Source: a virus
Length of the DNA: 20,485 nt
Virus record (IMG/VR): IMGVR_UViG_3300020417_000109
Location: 1-20,485 of that record
Reading direction: 5' to 3' (one strand)
Shown: one piece after another, positions 14,312 to 20,485 of the stretch
Layout of the letters: each line of letters begins with the position of its first letter
Numbering within the stretch: position 1 is the stretch's first letter
The notes under the pieces: generated by a model
The model's input: the letters and a program-made list of their open reading frames with translations, nothing else
Told to the model about the DNA's origin: nothing
Databases searched by the model: none
Made by a program: the position numbers and the translations under genes

Positions 14312-16310
14312 GCCAATTGTCACCAATCTTTGCTTCAAGTAATAATGGTACATTAAAACACACTTTAAAATGTTTGTCAACAAGTTTTTTTAATTTCCCA
14401 TTAATATTTTTAATGACATCCAACACCTCATTAATTTCAGTTGGATGTACATCAATAACAATACTATCATGTACTGTATTCACTATACATGATTGATATT
14501 GTTGTAAATCCCTATCCAATTCTAGTAAAGTAATTGGTACAATATCTGCTGTAGCAAAACTTTGAACAGGGAAATTCTTTATCTGCGTAAAATAACTAAC
14601 TGTGCCATTAGACCTACGTTCTACATTTGGGAATGCAAACTGTCTACCTGATGGTGTTGTAATCTTACGTTCTTCTATAGCTTCTTTAGCCAATCGGGAG
14701 TGCCATAGTGCGATTCCTTCATACTTGTTGGTAAATTCCTTGTAGTATTTGGCTTCTGCTTTACTTCTCCCAAAGCCTGTTGCTCCGTAGAGTGGAGCAA
14801 ACGTATGTGCTTTTGCTTCTTGCCTACTAATATATTGACCACCTTCAGTAATAACTTTGGCAGTATAACTATGTACGTCAAACCCATTGTCTATCTCCTC
14901 TATAGCTACTTTATCTTGTGATAAATATGCGGCAGTTCTAAATTCTAATTGTGCAAAGTCTGCTTCTAATATCTTGCCACCTTCCCAACGTGAAATAAAT
15001 ACACGTTTTACAGGAAACGTACCACCTCTTGGCATATTCTGCATGTTAGGGTCTGCTCCACTAAATCTACCTGTAGCTGTTCGATGTTGTAGTAATCTTA
15101 CATGTAATTTATTATCTGATTTTATATTGGTCTTTATGCCATCAACAAAAGATGATAGGTAACTATCAAGTGCTGACAAACGAATGACCTTAGATAAAAA
15201 CTCATGTGCCTTATCCATACCTTTTTGTTTAGCCACACTAGATAGAAAAGCAAGGTTGCTTTTGCTTGTGCTCCACCCATGTGCTGAAATCCACTTAGAC
15301 GTAGGTGCAGTAAACTTCATACCTGCAATCTCCTTCGTAGGAATAAACAAATATCCTTGAGCATTACAGCTAAGACATCTTGACTCTTTAGCGAAAGGAG
15401 AACCATCCTTTTTAATCTTTCGTATCTTACCACTACCATAACAAGACTTACATTGTACAGCATTTGTTTTATATAAAACTGTAGAGTGTTCTCTAATGCT
15501 ACGTTTGTATTCTGTATCCCCCATGTAAGGGCTAAATACAATGGGCCATTCTTGTTTATTTATAGGCTTACGACTATAGATTAACCATGATAGTTGTTCA
15601 GGACTATTTAAATTAATAGGAGTATCACCCATAAAATCTTTAACTTCTTTTTGTAAAAACTTTTCTATGTCCATCTTCTCTTGAGTAAATTCTTTTCTTA
15701 CTGTTTCAAGTGCATCACTGTCCACTGCAAAACCACGTTGATATATCTGTGCTAAACAGATAGCAACACGATTGGTTAGTAATACACTACTGACAAGACC
15801 TGCAAATTCTCTCTTATGTAATCGTTGGCATATCTTTGTGGCAAGTTCTTCTGTAGCACGTAGGTCACTCTTTAAATACGAAACTAATTCATCATGTGGT
15901 ATTTCATCTACACCTATTCCTTTCTTTAGATACTCTTTCATTGTGTCTTGCTTCTTAGTATTTAATTCATATCGTTCAGCACATGCTTCCAATGAAAGTG
16001 GTTCTTTCTGTCCACGTTGTAGTATATATTCACCTAACATTGTATCAAATACATTGCCATCATATTTAAAACCACACTCCCATAACCATAATAAATCGTG
16101 AACAATATTGTGCCCAATCATACATGTAGTTTTATCAAGTATGGGTTGCAATGCATTCCAATTATCATATTTATCTGACATAATCATTGTGTTACCTTGC
16201 TCGTCAATACAACCAACCATAACAAGTTTGTTTGTAGGTTCAAATGGGTCTAAGTGTAACTTGTCATTGCGTTTAGTAACAGTATTCTCTACATCTAATA
16301 CCAATCTCAT
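14289..16310 (-). CDS. Family A DNA polymerase with DnaJ-like zinc insertion
   Basis: Replicative polymerase of 673 aa with a proofreading exonuclease: D6-x-E8 (Exo I), N68...D72 (Exo II) and Y145-x3-D149 (Exo III). The polymerase motifs are A (D451-Phe-Ala-Gln-Leu-Glu), B (K500-x3-F504...Y508-Gly) and C (H614-D615-Ser). Position 504, equivalent to F762 of E. coli Pol I, is Phe, a residue associated with virulent phages. Between exonuclease and palm lie two cysteine pairs, C287-x2-C290-x-Gly-x-Gly and C312-x2-C315-x3-Gly, like the DnaJ central domain. A partial DnaJ domain at this place was reported for the HMO-2011 polymerase. Its position corresponds to the thumb, where T7 polymerase carries its thioredoxin-binding insert. 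The start overlaps the helicase stop by 4 nt. Confidence 0.95.
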   Translation of the reverse strand: MRLVLDVENTVTKRNDKLHLDPFEPTNKLVMVGCIDEQGNTMIMSDKYDNWNALQPILDKTTCMIGHNIVHDLLWLWECGFKYDGNVFDTMLGEYILQRGQKEPLSLEACAERYELNTKKQDTMKEYLKKGIGVDEIPHDELVSYLKSDLRATEELATKICQRLHKREFAGLVSSVLLTNRVAICLAQIYQRGFAVDSDALETVRKEFTQEKMDIEKFLQKEVKDFMGDTPINLNSPEQLSWLIYSRKPINKQEWPIVFSPYMGDTEYKRSIREHSTVLYKTNAVQCKSCYGSGKIRKIKKDGSPFAKESRCLSCNAQGYLFIPTKEIAGMKFTAPTSKWISAHGWSTSKSNLAFLSSVAKQKGMDKAHEFLSKVIRLSALDSYLSSFVDGIKTNIKSDNKLHVRLLQHRTATGRFSGADPNMQNMPRGGTFPVKRVFISRWEGGKILEADFAQLEFRTAAYLSQDKVAIEEIDNGFDVHSYTAKVITEGGQYISRQEAKAHTFAPLYGATGFGRSKAEAKYYKEFTNKYEGIALWHSRLAKEAIEERKITTPSGRQFAFPNVERRSNGTVSYFTQIKNFPVQSFATADIVPITLLELDRDLQQYQSCIVNTVHDSIVIDVHPTEINEVLDVIKNINGKLKKLVDKHFKVCFNVPLLLEAKIGDNWLDTKDVA
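15354..15452 (-). other. DnaJ-like double CxxC zinc element inside the polymerase
   Basis: Codons 287-319 of the polymerase encode two zinc-knuckle-like pairs, Cys-x-x-Cys-x-Gly-x-Gly and Cys-x-x-Cys-x-x-x-Gly, with 21 residues between them. The repeat matches the DnaJ Cys-rich pattern but has only two of the usual four units, enough to bind a single zinc. Confidence 0.85.
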
Positions 16311-17530
16311 ACAGTATACCTCGCTAGTCTATAGTCAAGTTCACAATGTACACTACCATGCCAACCTGATAATTTATTTTTAACTATGTTAAGATGTCTC
16401 TGTGCATCCTCTTCGTCTTGTCCTTCAACTTGTGGGTTCTTTGCAATAAGAATCATAAGGTCTGCTTCAGCAGCCTTACCAGTTCTACTACCTTCCATCA
16501 TACTTTGATTAAGTACAACTTTACCCTCTGCTTCAGCACTTAGCTGTGACATATATAATACTGCACACTCATACTGCTTTGCAATCTGTCTAGCATGTAT
16601 TGCACAGGCTTTAAGAGCTTCGTCTGGTCTAGTAAACCCCTTGAACGTAGCAAACTTATCACCCATATCTAATACAACAACATCAGGCTTAACAGATTTA
16701 ACTGCTGACTCAACCCAATTCATATCACACATTGTAACATCTTTAATTTTTATTTTATCTTTCACCTTTTGGTACATTGAATGTGCTTTGGTAGGGTCTT
16801 GTTTTACTTGAGGTAAGGTAAGACCTGTTGCAGCTGTAAGATAACGAGCAGCTACTCTGTGATAGCTTTCTTCATTACACAATACAATACAGTTTGCACC
16901 TTGCTCTGCAAATCCACCCGGACCTGCTATCAGCGATGCATGAAAAGATGTTTTACCTGTGTTAGGTCTAGCACCTATCTCTATTAGATGTCCTGCATTA
17001 ATACCTTCCACTCGTCTACACAATGAGGGTATGTTAAATGTCCACCTTGCTTCTAAATCATTCTTAGCAAGAAGAGTTTCAATTGTAATATCATCCCATT
17101 CAATATTCATATTGGGAGTAAAGTCATCAGCATATTGTTCCAAGAGATTGCGTAAGGGTTCAAGTGAACTCTTCGCACCATTAACATAATCAAACCCTAA
17201 GTTTGCTATGTCTTCTCCAATGACTTGTTGAAATAACTTTGATAACACTTCTTGTGCTACGTCACTACCCATAGGTTTCTCTTTCTTTATTTGCATAAAG
17301 AGAGAACCATATGCATTCTTTTGTGCCGTACTCATTGAGGGGTTACTTGCTATGAACAATGCTTCAACCTCATCAGGCGATACAGTACGGCTGTATCTTT
17401 CCATCGCCTTATCTAGTGTTTGTTTTATCTTCTGTACATCTTTACTAAATAATCTGTTAGGACATCTTGAACCTCTATGTTCATCATAGAATGATTTGTC
17501 CATAAGACTTCTTACTAATGATAGTTCCAT
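16307..17530 (-). CDS. Replicative DNA helicase (DnaB/T7 gp4 helicase-type)
   Basis: A 407-residue RecA-fold helicase. The N-terminal 130 residues are helical, like the DnaB N-terminal domain or a linker. The motor carries Walker A at 186-194 (Gly-Ala-Arg-Pro-Asn-Thr-Gly-Lys-Thr), an acidic Asn-Glu-Glu at 219-221, Walker B at about 283-291 (Val-Val-Val-Leu-Asp-Met-Gly-Asp), a Ser-Gln sensor at 328-329 and a basic Lys-Asn-Lys near 384-386. It has no primase domain; that is encoded by the preceding gene, which it overlaps by 16 nt. A strong AAAGGAG (17536-17542) five bases before the ATG sets the start. It would unwind DNA as a ring for the polymerase encoded next. The acidic C-terminal tail that T7 gp4 uses to bind polymerase is not present. 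Confidence 0.92.
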   Translation of the reverse strand: MELSLVRSLMDKSFYDEHRGSRCPNRLFSKDVQKIKQTLDKAMERYSRTVSPDEVEALFIASNPSMSTAQKNAYGSLFMQIKKEKPMGSDVAQEVLSKLFQQVIGEDIANLGFDYVNGAKSSLEPLRNLLEQYADDFTPNMNIEWDDITIETLLAKNDLEARWTFNIPSLCRRVEGINAGHLIEIGARPNTGKTSFHASLIAGPGGFAEQGANCIVLCNEESYHRVAARYLTAATGLTLPQVKQDPTKAHSMYQKVKDKIKIKDVTMCDMNWVESAVKSVKPDVVVLDMGDKFATFKGFTRPDEALKACAIHARQIAKQYECAVLYMSQLSAEAEGKVVLNQSMMEGSRTGKAAEADLMILIAKNPQVEGQDEEDAQRHLNIVKNKLSGWHGSVHCELDYRLARYTV

Positions 17531-18306
17531 ACCATCTCCTTTAAGTTGTTAATATCGGTTTCGTTTCTATACTTTAAGTCATCAGTTATACGCAAAACTT
17601 TTACTTTGTCAACCCATCCTCTTAATTCTTTTGCAATTTGCAAATTCTTTTTAAGAGCATCAGGGTCAAGTGCCACGATAACTTTTTTATAGCGACTTAA
17701 AAATTCTTTATGTTCGTGTAGTAGGCTTGTACCAAGTAAGGCTACACCTGCCATACCATACTCCGAAACAACACATGCACTTATACAATCTTCTACTACA
17801 ACACATGTATCATTACGTTCATTCGTTAGGGAATTGTAAACTCCTGACACAAAAGGCACTTTACTTTTACCATAACGTTTCCATTTAGGAAGTCTGTTTC
17901 CTATGCTTCTGCCAACGGCATCTATTACTGTGCCCTCGTCATTAAATATTTTAAAGACTGCTCGGTTTTCCCGGACATCATGCACACAATAGTTTTCATA
18001 TATATATTTATATTCATTATCATGTAACACATCATGTTTAAAATCCACAATGTATTCAGGAAAATTAAATGTCGTTCCTTCGACTTGCCTTTTATTAAAT
18101 GCAGAACGTATCTGTTCTATTGACATGTTCACTTTAACTGAACCACCTACAGAACAACCAGCTTTGTAACAGTTGTATAATACTTGTCCCATATTTGTGG
18201 ACACAGTAAATGTATGCTTACCACCACATGATGGACAGTCCATACGTTTTGTGCTGTCATAAGATAGCTCGTCTGCAATTTCGTTTACATATTTCTGTAT
18301 ATCCAT
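17515..18306 (-). CDS. DNA primase with zinc-binding and TOPRIM domains
   Basis: A 263-residue primase equivalent to the N-terminal half of T7 gp4. The zinc-binding domain has C24-x2-C27 and C46-x4-C51, which would read the template start site. The TOPRIM catalytic core has E172 (Val-Val-Glu-Asp) and D214-x-D216 (Leu-Asp-Pro-Asp), which hold the metals for RNA primer synthesis. The protein stops soon after the TOPRIM fold and the helicase follows as a separate gene with a 16-nt overlap, so the fused T7 primase-helicase is split here. The ATG at 18306 has AAGGTG upstream. It follows a 21-nt gap after the recombinase-like gene. Confidence 0.93.
   Translation of the reverse strand: MDIQKYVNEIADELSYDSTKRMDCPSCGGKHTFTVSTNMGQVLYNCYKAGCSVGGSVKVNMSIEQIRSAFNKRQVEGTTFNFPEYIVDFKHDVLHDNEYKYIYENYCVHDVRENRAVFKIFNDEGTVIDAVGRSIGNRLPKWKRYGKSKVPFVSGVYNSLTNERNDTCVVVEDCISACVVSEYGMAGVALLGTSLLHEHKEFLSRYKKVIVALDPDALKKNLQIAKELRGWVDKVKVLRITDDLKYRNETDINNLKEMVWNYH
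17585..17612 (-). promoter_or_regulatory. Candidate internal sigma-70 promoter upstream of the helicase gene
   Basis: On the minus strand TTGACA (17612-17607), a 16-base spacer and TATAAC (17590-17585) lie inside the primase gene about 55 bases before the helicase start. The -35 is perfect and the -10 matches five of six. It is in coding DNA in an AT-rich genome, so chance is a serious alternative. Confidence 0.3.
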
Positions 18307-18327
18307 GTTTCACACCTTATCATATTT

Positions 18328-18687
18328 TTAGGAATAAAGCAAGTACCTTACTTTTAAAGTACTCCTAATTCCAGTGCATTCATTTATAATTTTACGGCAA
18401 ACTTTAGAAAATCTATACTTAGAATATGGAATGTACTTGCCTTTATGTGGTCTTATTTGTGGTGCAACATACTCTTGGAATCCAAAGTCTTCCTTCTGTT
18501 TATCTAACAGAATCAGTATGTTATTGTCCCAAGTTAAGTCAACATCACACCACTTCAATAAAAAGATTTCTTTATATTGTTGCCGCAATTCATAGGCAAG
18601 TTGAATTATTATTCCTATGTTCCTATATTCAAATTTACTATATGCGTGTGACAAAAATGCAACAATTTCTTTTTTGTTCCACTTCAT
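18328..18687 (-). CDS. Degenerate tyrosine-recombinase-like protein, 119 aa
   Basis: The N-terminal half reads like the start of an integrase catalytic domain. Residues 30-50 (Leu-Ala-Tyr...Leu-Lys-Trp-Cys-Asp-Val-Asp) align with box I of lambda integrase, but the catalytic Arg is Gln37. After a strand (57-61) the sequence runs into a Phe-Gly-Phe-Gln-Glu-Tyr-Val-Ala-Pro stretch (68-76) and a Pro-Tyr helix, as in integrase-like proteins of marine phages. It then ends at 119, about where box II would begin. The His-x-x-Arg and Tyr active-site residues are absent, and the primase gene begins 21 nt later, so the rest is not hidden in another frame. It is either a decayed integrase or a DNA-binding remnant put to another use. 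The reading frame overlaps the upstream gene by 4 nt, so it is still translated. Confidence 0.5.
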   Translation of the reverse strand: MKWNKKEIVAFLSHAYSKFEYRNIGIIIQLAYELRQQYKEIFLLKWCDVDLTWDNNILILLDKQKEDFGFQEYVAPQIRPHKGKYIPYSKYRFSKVCRKIINECTGIRSTLKVRYLLYS

Positions 18688-18962
18688 CTTCTTCTCCTCT
18701 TTATTGGTTTAAAGTTACCCTCTTGCCAATCAACTCTCATACTCTGCCACTTCTCGTCAGTCCAATGAGGTAGTAGATTAAAGTTCGCAATAGACATTTT
18801 ATGTACATCTCTATACACATTACCTGCTTCACGTATCCAAACCCACTTGCGTTTAGTTAGTACCCAAGTCTTTCTGAATCCACTGCGTGGCAGTTTGCCT
18901 TGCCAATACACCTCGTATAGCTTGGCATCCTGCCACCTCTTTGCCTTTGGTTTAGCCCACAT
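18684..18962 (-). CDS. Hypothetical Trp-rich basic protein, 92 aa
   Basis: Nine tryptophans in 92 residues and a strong excess of Lys and Arg, ending in four Arg residues, make this protein unusual. It has short aromatic strands at about 16-24 and 31-44. There are no cysteines, signal peptide or membrane helix. The composition suits nucleic acid or ribosome binding, but no family is recognised. It begins on the last base of the preceding stop (TAATG) and ends with an ATGA overlap, so it is tightly coupled to its neighbours. Confidence 0.7.
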   Translation of the reverse strand: MWAKPKAKRWQDAKLYEVYWQGKLPRSGFRKTWVLTKRKWVWIREAGNVYRDVHKMSIANFNLLPHWTDEKWQSMRVDWQEGNFKPIKRRRR

Positions 18963-19240
18963 TAAAAATGTCCTTTGTCATTTTTCCAAGCAAGTTCGTC
19001 TGACTCTAGTACATAATCATCATACCATTTAGACCCATGCCCATCATCACTCTTTTGTGGTACAAACTTTAGTGAGTTATGTAGATGGCATAGTAGTTCA
19101 TCTAACATAGACACTTCTGACAGTCGTATGTCATGGCATTCTGACATGTACTCCAGTGCTTCTTTCAATTTGTTGTGTAGTGTGAGGAACTTTAATCTTT
19201 GTTCCCCTGTAATTAATATATCGTTATTCACTTCTGGCAT
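18962..19240 (-). CDS. Hypothetical phage protein, 92 aa
   Basis: Residues 11-58 form one long helical region with two Cys and two His, which could pack as a helical pair. The C-terminal third is acidic and aromatic. No motif is strong enough to name. It overlaps the preceding gene by 17 nt and the following gene by one base. It belongs to the group of small early proteins ahead of the replication genes. Confidence 0.65.
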   Translation of the reverse strand: MPEVNNDILITGEQRLKFLTLHNKLKEALEYMSECHDIRLSEVSMLDELLCHLHNSLKFVPQKSDDGHGSKWYDDYVLESDELAWKNDKGHF

Positions 19241-19502
19241 AATCGTACTCCTTTATGTAGTCAAATGTTATGTTTGCATTAGGATATTGTGACTGTGTAT
19301 AATCCATTGCGTAGTTAATAGGGTGAACTGAAACACCATATTTTTTCAGATGTTCATTTAAAAATCGCATCCTTGTAGGCTGCCCATCTACGGACATACC
19401 TACTTCATACTCAAACATTGTGTTGTCAATTACTTCAATAGACTTTACTCTTGGTTCATTCTTACCTTTAGTAGTCCATGTTTCATAAAATTCATCTCTC
19501 AT
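19224..19502 (-). CDS. Hypothetical phage protein, 92 aa
   Basis: The protein has alternating charged and hydrophobic residues at 16-50, suggesting a small beta sheet, then a Lys-rich helix and a Tyr-rich, acidic C-terminus (about 64-90). No cysteines or membrane segments are visible. It starts on the last base of the preceding stop codon and overlaps the next gene by 17 nt. No family is recognised. Confidence 0.65.
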   Translation of the reverse strand: MRDEFYETWTTKGKNEPRVKSIEVIDNTMFEYEVGMSVDGQPTRMRFLNEHLKKYGVSVHPINYAMDYTQSQYPNANITFDYIKEYDYARSE

Positions 19503-19927
19503 TATGCATTCTCCATTTCTATAAATTCTGTTAAAGGTTTTGTGTAGTCTCTTTCAAAGCCTACACCTGCGACTTTCCACTTACTGTGGTAAGATGGTAA
19601 TACATTTTTTGTATTAAATGTAAACAGTTCTACTACATCATTAACAGATGTAGACCTATGTTTACCCACCCTAATACCTACAATCTTTTTAGGGTCATAA
19701 TTACTCCCCCAATATTGGCTTATCGTGTTTGTAGTTTTATAAACATCTTCAAGTATCTCATCCACTACAAACTGCCCATATGCTGTAACACCAGTGGTAT
19801 TAATTGTTGGATACCTAAGTGCTCGTGGCACTCTAATGGTTGCTACCCAATAGTATCGTAGGTTATCAGCTTCAGCGAACATATCAACTGCGTGATATAC
19901 TCTTGCTTCATAAAAAATAGTTGTCAT
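19502..19927 (-). CDS. Hypothetical phage protein, 141 aa
   Basis: The start at 19927 has AAAGGAG about six bases upstream and an ATGA overlap with the previous stop. The frame extends to 19948, but that earlier start has no such site. The protein is strand-rich and aromatic (many Tyr and Val), with a basic Gly-Lys-His-Arg loop near residue 87. No catalytic motif, signal peptide or membrane helix can be seen. It is likely an early protein; function unknown. Confidence 0.7.
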   Translation of the reverse strand: MTTIFYEARVYHAVDMFAEADNLRYYWVATIRVPRALRYPTINTTGVTAYGQFVVDEILEDVYKTTNTISQYWGSNYDPKKIVGIRVGKHRSTSVNDVVELFTFNTKNVLPSYHSKWKVAGVGFERDYTKPLTEFIEMENA

Positions 19928-20115
19928 ATTGCTACTCCTTTCATCCAAGTAGGTTGTTGTGTATCTTCTATAATAATTTCATATAAACAATCTTCTGCAT
20001 CTAGCTTATTATCAAAGTCATAGGATACTGTACGTTCTCCTACATCTCCATCTGATACTTGATACTCTGTTGTACCATTGCCTAAATCATTTTTAATTAT
20101 TCTCCATTTACTCAT
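19924..20115 (-). CDS. Hypothetical small protein, 63 aa
   Basis: With the ATG at 20115 it begins Met-Ser-Lys-Trp-Arg-Ile-Ile and has AGGTGGG about nine bases upstream. An in-frame ATG at 20148 would overlap the lysin gene by 41 nt and is less likely. The sequence reads like a small strand-strand-helix domain: a strand at 4-8, strands at 17-32 and an acidic helix at 38-53. No family is recognised. Confidence 0.65.
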   Translation of the reverse strand: MSKWRIIKNDLGNGTTEYQVSDGDVGERTVSYDFDNKLDAEDCLYEIIIEDTQQPTWMKGVAI

Positions 20116-20485
20116 AACTAATATCCCACCTGTAAAATATATGGTCATCTATTCGTGTGATGTATGTCTTGGTACTTGCCCAAGCAGGTGTTACATAGTA
20201 TGCATGGTAGTGTGTCGCACCCTCTACTAGGTCATACACTTGACCATGATACACACCACTTGCTACCATCATGGCTGTTTCCCATGCATCTGTATCTTTG
20301 GGTGTGTCACTTTTACCATCACAATACCAACTAAACTGACAGCGATTTCTTATAGGATAGTCAGGCTTCCAACTGTAAGTTGGTCCTTGCTCTACTACTT
20401 CGCATATAGTGTTAGGGTATCTGTCATCATGCACTCTGTTCATCACTACTTGTGCTACTGCTATCTGTCCAATCAAAGATTGGTT
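20108..20485 (-). CDS. SleB-like cell wall hydrolase, N-terminus outside window
   Basis: The visible 125 residues match the SleB/CwlJ-type hydrolase domain, which cuts peptidoglycan. Landmarks are Gly-Gln-Ile-Ala-Val-Ala-Gln-Val-Val-Met-Asn-Arg, Ile-Cys-Glu-Val-Val, Cys-Gln-Phe-Ser-Trp-Tyr-Cys-Asp-Gly, Ala-Thr-His-Tyr-His-Ala-Tyr-Tyr-Val and Asp-His-Ile-Phe-Tyr-Arg. The frame stays open to the window edge, and the nearest start-like codon (20476) is a TTG that encodes a domain Leu, so the beginning, including the usual catalytic Glu, lies outside. It probably acts as the phage endolysin. Its place at the head of the replication operon, with no holin visible in the window, is noteworthy. Confidence 0.88.
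   Translation of the reverse strand, partial: NQSLIGQIAVAQVVMNRVHDDRYPNTICEVVEQGPTYSWKPDYPIRNRCQFSWYCDGKSDTPKDTDAWETAMMVASGVYHGQVYDLVEGATHYHAYYVTPAWASTKTYITRIDDHIFYRWDISYE

Noticed and set aside
14358-14380. TTGACA with a TTTAAT 17 bases downstream on the minus strand near the polymerase C-terminus
   Set aside because: The TTGACA comes from ordinary Val-Asp-Lys codons and the stretch is fully coding; the candidate nearer the SSB gene is better placed.
18349-18361. Palindrome TACTTTTAAAGTA and nearby repeated GTACTT upstream of the primase
   Set aside because: It is AT-only apart from one pair per arm, lies in coding sequence and has no second copy in the window that would suggest an operator.
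18684-19502. Three consecutive genes each exactly 92 aa long, suggesting tandem duplication
   Set aside because: Their sequences and compositions show no similarity to one another (Trp-rich basic, helical with Cys/His, strand-rich), so the equal length is coincidence.

Overview
The window is part of a lytic marine podovirus genome of the T7-like replication type. It most closely recalls the HMO-2011-like phages of marine Alphaproteobacteria. The reasons are a family A DNA polymerase with a DnaJ-like cysteine insertion, a separate primase and helicase, T7-type endonuclease I, a cobalamin-dependent ribonucleotide reductase, a Cas4-like exonuclease and a MazG-like enzyme, all packed with almost no spacing. 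The DNA is AT-rich by eye. I assign the group by recognising families, not by any search. Whether the host is SAR116, Roseobacter or SAR11 cannot be read from the window.

Left part (1-7820, plus strand): five virion genes in one tightly coupled run. An Ala/Gln-rich coiled-coil protein enters from outside the window. Then come an 84-aa basic protein, a 169-aa phage structural protein, and two very large proteins of 782 and 1107 aa. By order and size the last two match the T7 gp15 and gp16 ejection proteins. The 1107-aa protein carries a perfect five-glycine GxxxG zipper and the first protein carries an 11-residue hendecad repeat.

The two transcription units converge at 7816-7835, where a perfect 8-bp inverted repeat contains both stop codons.

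Right part (20485 down to 7827, minus strand): the early/replication operon. In transcription order it holds a SleB-like cell wall hydrolase (cut by the window edge), five small unknown proteins, a decayed tyrosine-recombinase-like protein, primase, helicase, DNA polymerase, an SSB-like protein ending in DDEIPF, a Cas4-like exonuclease, a coiled-coil protein, endonuclease I and an unknown protein. It continues with a DUF3310 protein, a small unknown protein, class II ribonucleotide reductase, a PD-(D/E)XK-like protein, a small unknown protein, a ribosome-modulation-factor-like protein and a MazG-like pyrophosphohydrolase. Most neighbours overlap by 1-26 nt. The only gaps are 21 nt before the primase and 31 nt before the SSB gene, and a TTGACA-17-TATATA promoter candidate abuts the second.

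Together the minus-strand genes would break down host DNA (endonuclease I, exonuclease), make and clean up dNTPs (reductase, MazG) and copy phage DNA (primase, helicase, polymerase, SSB). The plus-strand genes would build the machinery that ejects DNA into the next cell. There is no stretch over 300 bases without a gene. I saw no tRNA, CRISPR array or insertion sequence.
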